NCBI GenBank assembly: GCA_012910725.1
Contig: WNEG01000075.1
Coordinates: 9,621-19,771 of the forward strand
DNA from: Candidatus Ethanoperedens thermophilum
Lineage (GTDB): Archaea > Halobacteriota > Methanosarcinia > Methanosarcinales > EX4572-44
DNA length: 10,151 nucleotides
Direction: 5' to 3'
The notes under the pieces are model-generated. The model made no database searches. It was not told the origin of the DNA and worked only from the letters and a program-made list of their open reading frames with translations. The position numbers and the translations under genes are program-made. The first letter of the stretch is position 1. Every line of letters begins with the position of its first letter. Of this stretch, positions 1 to 6,023 are shown piece by piece.

Positions 1-13
1 GAAAATAATAGCT

Positions 14-34
14 CTTGATTACGAAGTAATCAAG
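14..34. repeat. Short palindromic repeat, 9-bp stem with 3-nt loop (copy 1)
   Basis: The left arm CTTGATTAC and its exact reverse complement flank the loop GAA. The flanks (AGCT before, TGTGCAG after, AAAATAAT nearby) also match the repeat zone at 6731-6915, so this is a dispersed member of the same family, seen directly by comparing the two places. It carries the in-frame TGA at 16-18 that closes the ORF behind it on the upstream side. Function is unknown; REP-like or MITE-like elements are the nearest known analogy. Confidence 0.8.
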
Positions 35-210
35 TGTGCAGCAACCTGGAAGTGGCACTGCGATTTGCAGAAAAGGGCATGCCAGTAACAAAGGAACAGT
101 ATTGTTCTGACTGTATTAATGGTTATTTCAAGCGAGTAGCAAAGAATTTAGGGTTTAAGCTGGACGTTGAATTCTCAGATAATGGCCGTAAGATGACAAT
201 TTTAAAATAA
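34..210 (+). CDS. 3' end of an unrecognised ORF, probably 5'-truncated by a repeat
   Basis: An open frame runs from base 19 to a TAA at 208-210. The first possible starts are GTG at 34, inside the repeat, and ATG at 79, which would give 43 residues. The translation is protein-like (it contains EVALRFAEKG and later NGYFKRVAKNLGFK, ending MTILK) with two close cysteines (YCSDC). No Shine-Dalgarno precedes either start. The frame is closed upstream by a TGA that belongs to the palindromic repeat, so the simplest reading is a gene whose 5' part was cut off or replaced by the repeat. It could also be a genuine very small gene. I do not recognise the family. Confidence 0.35.
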   Translation: MCSNLEVALRFAEKGMPVTKEQYCSDCINGYFKRVAKNLGFKLDVEFSDNGRKMTILK

Positions 211-228
211 AAACGTGAAAAAAATGAA
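203..228 (-). terminator. Candidate T-rich terminator for the TauE-type gene
   Basis: On the minus strand this reads as two runs of T (seven, then five) separated by CACG and followed by TTTT. It lies about 75 bases beyond the stop at 301. Archaeal transcription often ends in such U-rich tracts without a strong hairpin. Apart from this, 211-300 shows no gene. Confidence 0.3.
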
Positions 229-300
229 TGCGAAAAGAATAATCAGATCAAATTTTAATATGGTTGCATCTTAAGGACGGAGAAACCCAATAATATCGAG

Positions 301-1140
301 TTAGAGGGGGAGTCCAAGATACGAGAATACTCCCATCATTTTAAGACCCACATAAAGCATGGCAACAATGAAGATATACCTGAGATACGTTCCTGGAAGC
401 CTGTGTGCAGTCCTGACACCAACCCGGGCCATCGGAACAGATGTTGCAGTAAGAGCAAGCCACGATTCAAGATTTACGTATCCAACAAGGTGGCCAATTT
501 GATATGCACCCACAACACCAGCAGCCAGGCCGTTGTAGATGTAGCCAAGAATCCCGCCAAGGCTTGCAAATATCATAAAAGCAGTTGACGTTCCAACAGC
601 ATTGTGCATCTTGAAATTTAATGCAAGAATCATCACAGGGATCACTACCACACCGCCACCTATCCCAACAATTCCGGAAAGAATACCAAGAGGGAACCCC
701 CATGCTGCCAGGGTAAGTGGACGATCTTTTGGTGTATCTTTAACTTCTGGCGGTTTTGCTGTCGCCATCCTGACAACTGTAGCAGTAACTACACAACCAA
801 AAGCTACAACCAACACCCTTCCTGGAAGGTGTGCTGCAATAGTTGAGCCAATAATTGCTCCAGCAGCTCCTGTCATACCAAGAACAAACCCAGCTCTCCA
901 GCACACAACACCTCTTTTTGTATGCCCCAATGCACTGCTTATGGCAGTTGGAAGCACCACAAATAAACTCGTTCCAAACGCAACCTTTATTGCAAGATCG
1001 CTGGAAATGCCCATTGTCGTATAAATCCAGTACTGTGCAGGAGTCATAATAAAGGACCCACCAACTCCAAGCATACCACTTATAAACCCAACACCAATTC
1101 CGGTGACTAAAAATACAATGATTGCAGTTGTTATATCCAT
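301..1140 (-). CDS. TauE/SafE-family membrane transporter (putative anion/sulfite exporter)
   Basis: Predicted polytopic inner-membrane protein of 279 residues. The family exports or takes up small anions such as sulfite, sulfoacetate or other organosulfur compounds; the substrate here cannot be read from sequence. The two-fold internal repeat typical of TauE/SafE is visible: the first half has GMLGVGGSFIMTP and the second GIVGIGGGVVVIPVMI, each at the start of a hydrophobic half. The ORF could begin 12 codons upstream at 1176. I prefer 1140 (MDITTAIIVF) because GGAGAGG lies upstream of it, the extension is charged, and the nearest TATA-like box (1188-1193) would start the message near 1164, inside the longer ORF. 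It is transcribed alone; neighbours on both sides are repeats or mobile DNA. Confidence 0.9.
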   Translation of the reverse strand: MDITTAIIVFLVTGIGVGFISGMLGVGGSFIMTPAQYWIYTTMGISSDLAIKVAFGTSLFVVLPTAISSALGHTKRGVVCWRAGFVLGMTGAAGAIIGSTIAAHLPGRVLVVAFGCVVTATVVRMATAKPPEVKDTPKDRPLTLAAWGFPLGILSGIVGIGGGVVVIPVMILALNFKMHNAVGTSTAFMIFASLGGILGYIYNGLAAGVVGAYQIGHLVGYVNLESWLALTATSVPMARVGVRTAHRLPGTYLRYIFIVAMLYVGLKMMGVFSYLGLPL

Positions 1141-1187
1141 TGTATCAAAGTTTCCTCTCCGCTTTGTTGAAGTCATTTCCCAACAGA

Positions 1188-1193
1188 TTTAAA
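1188..1193 (-). promoter_or_regulatory. Possible TATA box for the TauE-type gene
   Basis: TTTAAA on the minus strand, about 25 bases before an inferred transcript start near 1164 and about 50 before the ATG at 1140. It is a weak match and the only A+T box suitably placed. Confidence 0.35.
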
Positions 1194-1383
1194 CTTTGTG
1201 TAATGTGACAGTTTCCACTCATGCATACCTTTATTATGGTACTGTAGTTTCTAAACGAATTTATTGATATTTCAAAAGGCGACTCTGGAAGGGAATTTGG
1301 GCGGGGTACTGAAGGCATGTAGTTAGGTACGCTCTGGTATCATTTAAGCGAAACCAATAGGTAGTAAAATGTGTAATATTATG

Positions 1384-1401
1384 GTATTGTCCCAACAATA
1401 C
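1384..1401 (+). other. Hairpin, candidate left-end structure of the tnpB element
   Basis: A perfect 7-bp stem, GTATTGT with ACAATAC, encloses the 4-nt loop CCCA, about 75 bases before the tnpB start. A TTTTAAG box just behind it (1402-1408) could serve as the tnpB TATA element. The rest of the 1177-1474 gap shows no other gene-like signal apart from a 13-base near-direct repeat at 1232 and 1377. Confidence 0.5.
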
Positions 1402-1422
1402 TTTTAAGTGTTGTAACTATGT

Positions 1423-1491
1423 ATGAGTGGCAGGAGGAAGACAGAGCAGATAATAAAGGAATTGAGGGATAATCATGAAAAAGAAATATAA
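1423..1491 (+). CDS. Possible 22-residue upstream ORF overlapping the tnpB start
   Basis: ATG at 1423 opens a frame of 22 codons ending at TAA 1489-1491, overlapping the first 17 bases of tnpB in another frame. The product begins MSGRRKTEQIIKELRDNHE, charged and helix-prone. No clear Shine-Dalgarno precedes it. The arrangement would allow translational coupling to tnpB, whose own GAGGG site lies inside this ORF. It may equally be chance. Confidence 0.2.
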   Translation: MSGRRKTEQIIKELRDNHEKEI

Positions 1492-2590
1492 AAGAACTCG
1501 CTCTGGCTGGATGAGACGCACGTCGCGGATATATATCAGAGGTGCAAACAAGTCGAAGATAGAAGAGCTTATAAAATTCCTTAATCTTTATCAAAACATC
1601 ATAAATTACTTATTAGTGAGGTTTTGGTCATCTCACGATAGAGATGAGAATTTCCCGACCAACGGGCTCATCAAATCCATTCAGCAGAGGTTCGGCATCA
1701 CCGCACGATTAGCACAGTGCGCGGCAAAACAGGCAAAAGAGATAGTACGATCACAGAATGAGAAAAATGAACGCACGATGCCGAGATTTGTGTCACACAT
1801 AGCTAATCTCGACAGCAGGTTTGTGACCATAGAAGTGTTCATCGGTCATTTTGAGATGTGCCTGAAGTTCGCTTCCGGTGTCCCTAAGATCGTAATTCCG
1901 TTCAACTGGACAAAACACACAAACAAATTCAGAGATGATGGATGGGAGTTAGCAAAGTCTATAAGACTTGGTTACAACAAAAAAGGATTGTTTATCGATC
2001 TGATTTTTGAGAAAGAATCCCCCGCGATGCGAGAAGAAGGAGAAACAATCGGCATCGATTCGGGTTTCAACACTATGCTGGTTACATCTGACGAGCAGTT
2101 CATCGGCGACGGACTTAAAGAAACGATCAAAAGGGGCGGGAAAAGAAGAAAAACGTGGCATCATTTTGTGAAAACAGAAGTAAACAGACATCTAAAAGAT
2201 TTGAACCTTGACAACATCAAACTTATCTCTCTCGAAAACTTGAAAAATGTCAAGAAAGGTAAGCGAGGGAAGTTCTCTCGAAACACCAACAGGCTTCTAT
2301 CGTTCTGGCTTTATGCCAGGGTCAACGAACGTTTGACACAACTCTGTGAAGAGCAGGGAATACGCATCGACCGCAAGAATCCCTGGAAAACCTCACAGAG
2401 ATGTTCCGTTTGTGGCAACATCGATAGGAGAAATCGCAAAGGCGAGAAGTTCTTATGTCTTGAATGTGGTCATGCAACAAACGCTGACTACAATGCGTCC
2501 AAGAACCTCAAGGCTTTGGGATTGGCGGGAGTCTATAGTCTCCGTTCACTGCCAACCATTAATGTAGAAAATGGAGAATTTTCTATATGA
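1475..2590 (+). CDS. tnpB: RNA-guided nuclease TnpB (IS200/IS605 OrfB family)
   Basis: 371 residues. TnpB is the accessory nuclease of IS200/IS605 elements. Characterised members use an RNA from the element's right end (omega RNA) to cut DNA beside a short target-adjacent motif and help retain the element. The RuvC-like active site is complete: D195 in GIDSG, E254 in SLENL and D338 in NADYNASKNL. A four-cysteine zinc ribbon lies between them (C310, C313, C328, C331) after the usual TSQRCSVCG motif. The N-terminal part (about 1-190) has the family's basic RNA-binding character. The stretch between D195 and E254 is short (59 residues) and lacks the usual arginine/lysine-rich 'LSRKKKGS' helix. 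ATG at 1475 follows GAGGG with good spacing. No frameshift or stop is seen, so it is probably active. Confidence 0.93.
   Translation: MKKKYKRTRSGWMRRTSRIYIRGANKSKIEELIKFLNLYQNIINYLLVRFWSSHDRDENFPTNGLIKSIQQRFGITARLAQCAAKQAKEIVRSQNEKNERTMPRFVSHIANLDSRFVTIEVFIGHFEMCLKFASGVPKIVIPFNWTKHTNKFRDDGWELAKSIRLGYNKKGLFIDLIFEKESPAMREEGETIGIDSGFNTMLVTSDEQFIGDGLKETIKRGGKRRKTWHHFVKTEVNRHLKDLNLDNIKLISLENLKNVKKGKRGKFSRNTNRLLSFWLYARVNERLTQLCEEQGIRIDRKNPWKTSQRCSVCGNIDRRNRKGEKFLCLECGHATNADYNASKNLKALGLAGVYSLRSLPTINVENGEFSI
2563..2587 (+). other. Hairpin at the tnpB 3' end, candidate part of right end / omega RNA
   Basis: TAGAAAAT and ATTTTCTA pair around the loop GGAGA. Further outward pairs reach 2563 and 2587, including one G-U. 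It spans the last codons and touches the TGA stop at 2588-2590. In characterised elements the omega RNA is made from the 3' part of tnpB and the right end, and the guide follows a structured scaffold. This hairpin sits where such a scaffold would be. The guide itself would be the flanking DNA just beyond the element end, somewhere in 2590-2640. Confidence 0.4.
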
Positions 2591-2621
2591 AATGGAACTA
2601 TGCGCTGTATTCTCTTGTTAC

Positions 2622-3251
2622 TTATTTTATTGCCCTGATCACGACAAATGATCCTTCGCCATAACCTGTCCTTATTTGCTCAATATCCCTTATCTCAGCC
2701 AAATTATGGAAAATTGTTTGAGTGAAACTGAAATTATTGAAACCTGCCTTTTTCAGGTTAGAGACAACTTCACCTACTGCATAAAAAGTAGCTATCCTGT
2801 AAAACACACTCTCCTCTTTATGTTGCTGATATAATCTTCCAACAGGGCTTTTTCGATCGATAAATCCAATTATCAGAAACCCGTCAGGTTTTAGCACCCG
2901 ATACGCTTCTTGAAAAGATACCTCCATGTCATCTACAAAGCAGATAGTAGTTACCATTAATGCAAAGTCAAACTGCGAATCAGCAAAAGGAAGACTTTCA
3001 GCTACACCATCGATGACTTCAATGCCTCCTTTTTGAGCAATCTTTCCCATCTTTCTTGATGGGTCAACCCCAATTTTAATGCCTGATGGTATTGCAAATC
3101 TACCGCTTCCTACACCAATCTCAATGCCATTATTACTTTTTGGCAATTGCTCCCTTATTGCCCGAAGCTCTGATTCAAAAGCAAATTTGTTCCTCTCAAA
3201 CCAATCTTCGTACTGGGACACATACTCATCAAAAGGCTTAGTTTTTGCCAT
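2622..3251 (-). CDS. Class I SAM-dependent methyltransferase (Methyltransf_11 type)
   Basis: 209 residues, a complete Rossmann methyltransferase. Motif I is EIGVGSGRF (44-52), which binds S-adenosylmethionine. D63 (GVDPS) is the acidic residue expected to hold the ribose. AESLPFADSQFDFAL (84-98) is the motif II region, and LKPDGFLIIGF (120-130) is the post-motif strand. The acceptor is unknown; UbiE-like and small-molecule methyltransferases share this pattern. ATG at 3251 has GGAGATG a few bases upstream. Its start lies 16 bases after the LeuC/HacA stop on the same strand, so the two are probably co-transcribed. Its 3' end faces the tnpB element at close range (31 bases between stops), so the element inserted right behind this gene or trimmed its 3' flank. 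Confidence 0.88.
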   Translation of the reverse strand: MAKTKPFDEYVSQYEDWFERNKFAFESELRAIREQLPKSNNGIEIGVGSGRFAIPSGIKIGVDPSRKMGKIAQKGGIEVIDGVAESLPFADSQFDFALMVTTICFVDDMEVSFQEAYRVLKPDGFLIIGFIDRKSPVGRLYQQHKEESVFYRIATFYAVGEVVSNLKKAGFNNFSFTQTIFHNLAEIRDIEQIRTGYGEGSFVVIRAIK

Positions 3252-3267
3252 TGTCCATCTCCAAAAA

Positions 3268-4524
3268 TCAGCAAGATTTCAATCTTATTTCGCGTGGGTC
3301 TGCAATCTCTCCTTTTATTGCGCTTGCTGCAGCAGTTTCTGGTGATGCGAGGTAGATCAGTCCGCCTTTTCCCATGCGTCCCTTGAAGTTGCGATTGGCT
3401 GTTGAGAGGCATACTTCTCCTTTTCCTATCACACCCAGATGGGCGCCGAGACATGGGCCGCACCCTGGTGGGGCGATCATGGCACCTGCTCTTACGAGTG
3501 TCTGGATATGCCCCTCTCCCATGGCATCAAGAAGTATTTGTCTTGAAGCTGGTATCACAATGGTGCGGACACAAAACTTATTGTTTTTCGTGATTTTTGC
3601 TGCTGCTTCAATGTCTTCTAACCTGCCGTTGGTGCATGTTCCGATGAACACCTGGTCAACAGGTGTACCCAGCACCTCACTCACCGGGCAGACATTATCC
3701 ACCTGGTGGGGACATGCAACCAGCGGCTCAAGATCTGAAACATCCATGTCATATTCTTTAATGTAGTCAGCATCCCTGTCAGTATGTACCGCGGTGTAGT
3801 TTTCCACTGCACACTTTTTTATGAATTCAAAGGTTTTCTCGTCAGGAGTTATGATGCTGTTTTTTGCCCCCATCTCAATAGCCATATTGCAGAGTGTCAT
3901 TCTGCCATCCATGTTGAGGCGTTCTATTGCTTCACCATAGTATTCGATTGCCTGGTAGGTTGCACCATCGGATCCTATCCTTCCAACTACCATGAGTGCG
4001 ATATCCTTAGCCGAGGTTCCTGCTGGCAGTTTGCCGTTGATTACGACTTTGATTGTTTTTGGAACCCTAAGCCATATTCTGCCAGTCGCGAAGATCTCTG
4101 CGATATCAGTTGCACCAACACCTGTTGCAAACGCACCGAATGCACCGTAAGTGCAGGTGTGAGAATCTGCTCCAATGATAAGTTTTCCTGGAAGTGCAAA
4201 CCCGCGTTCTGGCAGGATCTGGTGACATACCCCTTCCCCGACATCATAATAGTTCACGATACCCTGCTGTTTAATCCAGCTTCTAATATCCTGCTGAAGG
4301 TTTGCTGTTGTCTCATTATTGGCAGGAGCGAGATGGTCAAAAGGGATGATGATTTTCTTAGGGTCAAAAACCTTTGAAACATTCATTTCTCTTAATGCCT
4401 TTACAGCAAGCACGCTGGTTCCATCGTGTGCCATGGCAAAATCAACTCCTGCCTCAATAAAATCATCAGCAGATGCTTTTTCACCTGCTGCTCTGGATAG
4501 TATCTTCTCACTCACGGTTGGCAT
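3268..4524 (-). CDS. leuC/hacA: 3-isopropylmalate dehydratase / homoaconitase large subunit (LeuC/HacA family)
   Basis: 418 residues, the full family length. Large subunits of this class carry the [4Fe-4S] cluster and, with a separate small subunit (not in this window), isomerise 2-isopropylmalate (leucine synthesis) or homocitrate-type acids (coenzyme B synthesis in methanogens). Cluster ligands are C297 (IGTCTNGR), C355 and C358 (PGCGPCLG). GADSHTCT (118-125) and NRNFKGRMG (377-385) are classical aconitase-family motifs. As I recall the two methanogen paralogues, PGCGPCLGAH and WLRVP look more like the homoaconitase than the isopropylmalate form (PSCSACMG), but bacterial LeuC can also have the former, so the substrate stays open. 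ATG at 4524 has no clear Shine-Dalgarno. The gene starts 33 bases after the tRNA-Gln on the same strand, with no distinct promoter between them. Confidence 0.92.
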   Translation of the reverse strand: MPTVSEKILSRAAGEKASADDFIEAGVDFAMAHDGTSVLAVKALREMNVSKVFDPKKIIIPFDHLAPANNETTANLQQDIRSWIKQQGIVNYYDVGEGVCHQILPERGFALPGKLIIGADSHTCTYGAFGAFATGVGATDIAEIFATGRIWLRVPKTIKVVINGKLPAGTSAKDIALMVVGRIGSDGATYQAIEYYGEAIERLNMDGRMTLCNMAIEMGAKNSIITPDEKTFEFIKKCAVENYTAVHTDRDADYIKEYDMDVSDLEPLVACPHQVDNVCPVSEVLGTPVDQVFIGTCTNGRLEDIEAAAKITKNNKFCVRTIVIPASRQILLDAMGEGHIQTLVRAGAMIAPPGCGPCLGAHLGVIGKGEVCLSTANRNFKGRMGKGGLIYLASPETAAASAIKGEIADPREIRLKSC

Positions 4525-4557
4525 GGTTTAAAACCCGAAGAATCTGATTTGTTTGTA

Positions 4558-4630
4558 TAGCCCGGACAGGATTCGAACCTGTGTCGCAAGGTCCAGGGCC
4601 TTGCATGATTGACCCCTACACTACCGGGCT
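4558..4630 (-). tRNA. tRNA-Gln, anticodon CUG
   Basis: 73 bases read on the minus strand. The acceptor stem is AGCCCGG with CCGGGCT and an A discriminator. The D stem is short, and the T arm contains GGTTCGAATCC. The anticodon stem CAAGG/CCTTG closes the seven-base loop CCCTGGA, which places CTG at 34-36, reading CAG codons. Position 33 is C instead of the near-universal U. The 3' CCA is not encoded. No intron is seen. It lies directly ahead of leuC/hacA. Confidence 0.93.
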
Positions 4631-4657
4631 TCAACAGACATCATCACATCCTTCCTA

Positions 4658-4666
4658 CTAATTAAA
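4658..4666 (-). promoter_or_regulatory. Probable TATA box of the tRNA-Gln transcript
   Basis: TTTAATTAG on the minus strand is centred about 32 bases before the mature tRNA 5' end. An archaeal start about 26 bases downstream would lie near 4636, just ahead of the tRNA. As no other promoter is evident before leuC/hacA, this one may serve the tRNA, hydro-lyase and methyltransferase together. Confidence 0.5.
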
Positions 4667-4714
4667 CTATCGACACCACAGGAATAGGTCACTATACAAA
4701 GCAAACCTTCTAAA

Positions 4715-4800
4715 GGGAAGTAGAATATTGAGACAATACTTCCCACATCTGAAGGAATGGTGCCCCGATCACCTATGAGCCCCGGATGTTATCACGGCTC
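4715..4800. other. Cluster of three hairpins in the 4667-5107 intergenic region
   Basis: First, GGGAAG (4715-4720) pairs with CTTCCC (4739-4744) and, inside it, TATTG pairs with CAATA round the loop AGA. Second, GGTG (4759-4762) pairs with CACC (4770-4773). Third, GAGCC (4777-4781) pairs with GGCTC (4796-4800) round a 14-base loop. No ORF runs through them. They might form a structured RNA, or be relics of mobile DNA. The strand is undecided and no box C/D or H/ACA signature is convincing. Confidence 0.3.
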
Positions 4801-4863
4801 GGCAGGACACGGCTGGGAGGTGGTTGAGAAATATATCTCTACACAAGATAAAATAAAAACGAA

Positions 4864-4873
4864 ACTTTTATAC
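4864..4873 (+). promoter_or_regulatory. Strong TATA-like promoter element
   Basis: CTTTTATACG, preceded by the purine-rich CGAAA (a BRE-like position), is one of the best box A matches in the window. A start about 25 bases on would fall near 4893. No long ORF follows. A bulged hairpin (GGAT-G-GCT pairing with AGCATCC, 4928-4948) and a 34-codon ORF come next. Confidence 0.45.
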
Positions 4874-4958
4874 GCCAAAAACGCTAACAAACCCAGTACC
4901 TATTAAGTATGGGGTATAGTGACTGTGGGATGGCTATCATGAGCATCCTTAGAACACC

Positions 4959-5063
4959 ATGAACCAGAATAACAATCGTGAGGTTAAAATAGGGGCGGAA
5001 AAGATTAGTGGAATATTACAGCCCAGTGAGCAGTTATCGGACTCACCGAAATTAGATAAATAG
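4959..5063 (+). CDS. Possible 34-residue protein, unrecognised
   Basis: ATG at 4959 to TAG at 5061-5063. The product begins MNQNNNREVKIGAEKISGIL and ends SDSPKLDK; it is charged, hydrophilic and has no membrane segment. It lies about 65 bases behind the inferred start from the TATA box at 4864 and after a hairpin at 4928-4948. No Shine-Dalgarno is visible. It may be a real small gene, the remnant of a larger one, or chance in a small transcript. Confidence 0.25.
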   Translation: MNQNNNREVKIGAEKISGILQPSEQLSDSPKLDK

Positions 5064-5072
5064 GTATATACC
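5063..5072 (+). promoter_or_regulatory. TATA box of the three-gene cassette
   Basis: GGTATATACC is a perfect 10-base palindrome centred 46 bases before the ATG at 5114. A start near 5093 would leave a leader of about 20 bases holding AAGGG. The palindrome could bind TBP or a dimeric regulator. Confidence 0.5.
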
Positions 5073-5113
5073 AAAATATTCTAATATACGTAATGTTACT
5101 ATAAGGGATGATC

Positions 5114-5836
5114 ATGTCAAGCAATATTTTGAAGAATGTCATATTAAGGATGGATTTTTTGGGTGAAATTGACCGCTCCGATTCAATATTGAAAAACCTT
5201 AAGAAGGTTTTGTTGAATGATTTTCCTGAGTTTGAGACGAAAGACATGGTATCTTTAAAAATGATTGCCGACCAAACTCAGAGAACCACAGAAGAGAAAC
5301 GATTTAAGAGTTTTATTTTTCAAAATAAAGAAATAAATAATTTTATAACATTAGAGCCTGATGCAATTGTTTTTGATATTAAAAAATATGAAACATATAA
5401 AGAGTTCAGAGAAATTGTGCAGAAAGTATTTCAAAATTTGGAGGGGGAGAACTCTTCCGTGAAAATATCCAGAATCGGACTTCGTTATATAAATCAAATA
5501 ATTGTTAAAGAAGGAAATCCGTTTGAGTGGACTGGATTGATCAAAGAACCCCTTATTTGTAGCCGCCACTTTATTGAAGGGATAAATGGAGTGAGAAGAT
5601 TAATGGGAGTCTTGGAATTAAATATGCCAGATTATTTTATTAAATTCCAATACGGTTGGTTCAATAGTGAATATCCGAATCCAATCGCGAGGAAAGAATT
5701 TTTACTTGATTATGATTGTTCCTCAACAAATGAAATAAATTTTTCCTCTGGTCTTATTAGTCAGATTGATAAATTTCATGACGCAATTAAGGAGCTATTT
5801 AAAAACAGCAAATTCGATGAATTAGATAAACTTTAA
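5114..5836 (+). CDS. TIGR04255-like family protein, first gene of a three-gene cassette
   Basis: 240 residues, the usual size of this family, whose function is unknown. Recognition rests on its layout: an opening NVILRMDFLG, then FITLEPDAIVFDIKKYETYKEF (residues about 77-98), the hallmark RIGLRYINQI (120-129), LDYDC (198-202) and a terminal helix IDKFHDAIKELF (218-229) with a conserved-type histidine. No signal peptide or membrane segment is seen, so it is probably cytosolic. A start at 5108 is possible, but AAGGG is correctly spaced only for 5114. The 60-residue gene follows 4 bases after the stop and the third gene overlaps that one, so the three look like one operon. Codons are richer in A/T than in the aro genes, which suggests acquisition by transfer. 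Confidence 0.75.
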   Translation: MSSNILKNVILRMDFLGEIDRSDSILKNLKKVLLNDFPEFETKDMVSLKMIADQTQRTTEEKRFKSFIFQNKEINNFITLEPDAIVFDIKKYETYKEFREIVQKVFQNLEGENSSVKISRIGLRYINQIIVKEGNPFEWTGLIKEPLICSRHFIEGINGVRRLMGVLELNMPDYFIKFQYGWFNSEYPNPIARKEFLLDYDCSSTNEINFSSGLISQIDKFHDAIKELFKNSKFDELDKL

Positions 5837-5840
5837 GAGG

Positions 5841-6023
5841 GTGAGAAGAATTCCTGATAATGAAATAGATTACTTTAACAATTTTGGAACTGTCGCATCT
5901 ATTCAACCAAGGCCTAAGAAAAAAGAAGATGCCCCTCCTCTCAACATTATTATCGATGATAAGAAATTCTTAAAAACACAAGTAAAAAGAAAAGTTTTGG
6001 GTTATGTTTCCAAACAAGATTGA
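5841..6023 (+). CDS. Small uncharacterised protein of the cassette (60 residues)
   Basis: GTG at 5841 to TGA at 6021-6023. The product is polar and basic, with RPKKKEDAPP in the middle followed by LNIIIDDKKFLKTQVKRKV; it has no membrane segment or cysteine. GAGG directly abuts the GTG, too close for a normal Shine-Dalgarno, so a slightly later start is possible. It sits 4 bases after the first gene and overlaps the third by 20 bases, which supports it as a true translated partner. A small linker or antitoxin-like role is conceivable but nothing in the sequence proves it. Confidence 0.6.
   Translation: MRRIPDNEIDYFNNFGTVASIQPRPKKKEDAPPLNIIIDDKKFLKTQVKRKVLGYVSKQD

Larger units (their letters stand above)
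1376..2610 (+). mobile_element. IS200/IS605-type element carrying tnpB only (ends approximate)
   Basis: The element is inferred from an intact tnpB flanked by a hairpin on each side: 1384-1401 on the left and 2563-2587 on the right. These are the subterminal structures expected of IS200/IS605-type ends, which have no terminal inverted repeats. No tnpA (HUH transposase) is present, so it would depend on a TnpA supplied elsewhere, as IS1341-type elements do. Exact ends cannot be fixed: the right end must lie between the tnpB stop (2590) and about 2625, where the methyltransferase gene ends. The left end is probably just before 1384. Confidence 0.6.

Noticed and set aside
602..1024. 140-codon open frame opposite the TauE-type gene
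   Set aside because: Low-complexity Pro/Thr/Ala mirror of the hydrophobic membrane segments; no start signals.
3784..4377. 197-codon open frame on the plus strand opposite leuC/hacA
   Set aside because: Antisense shadow of a conserved gene, Cys-rich, with no recognisable motif.
4751..4815. H/ACA or C/D guide RNA
   Set aside because: A hairpin followed by ACA can be found, and GTGATAA-like strings on the other strand, but no complete set of boxes or kink-turn is convincing.
4929..4961. Ten-codon ORF starting at 4929
   Set aside because: Too short, it lies mainly in a hairpin, and no feature separates it from chance.
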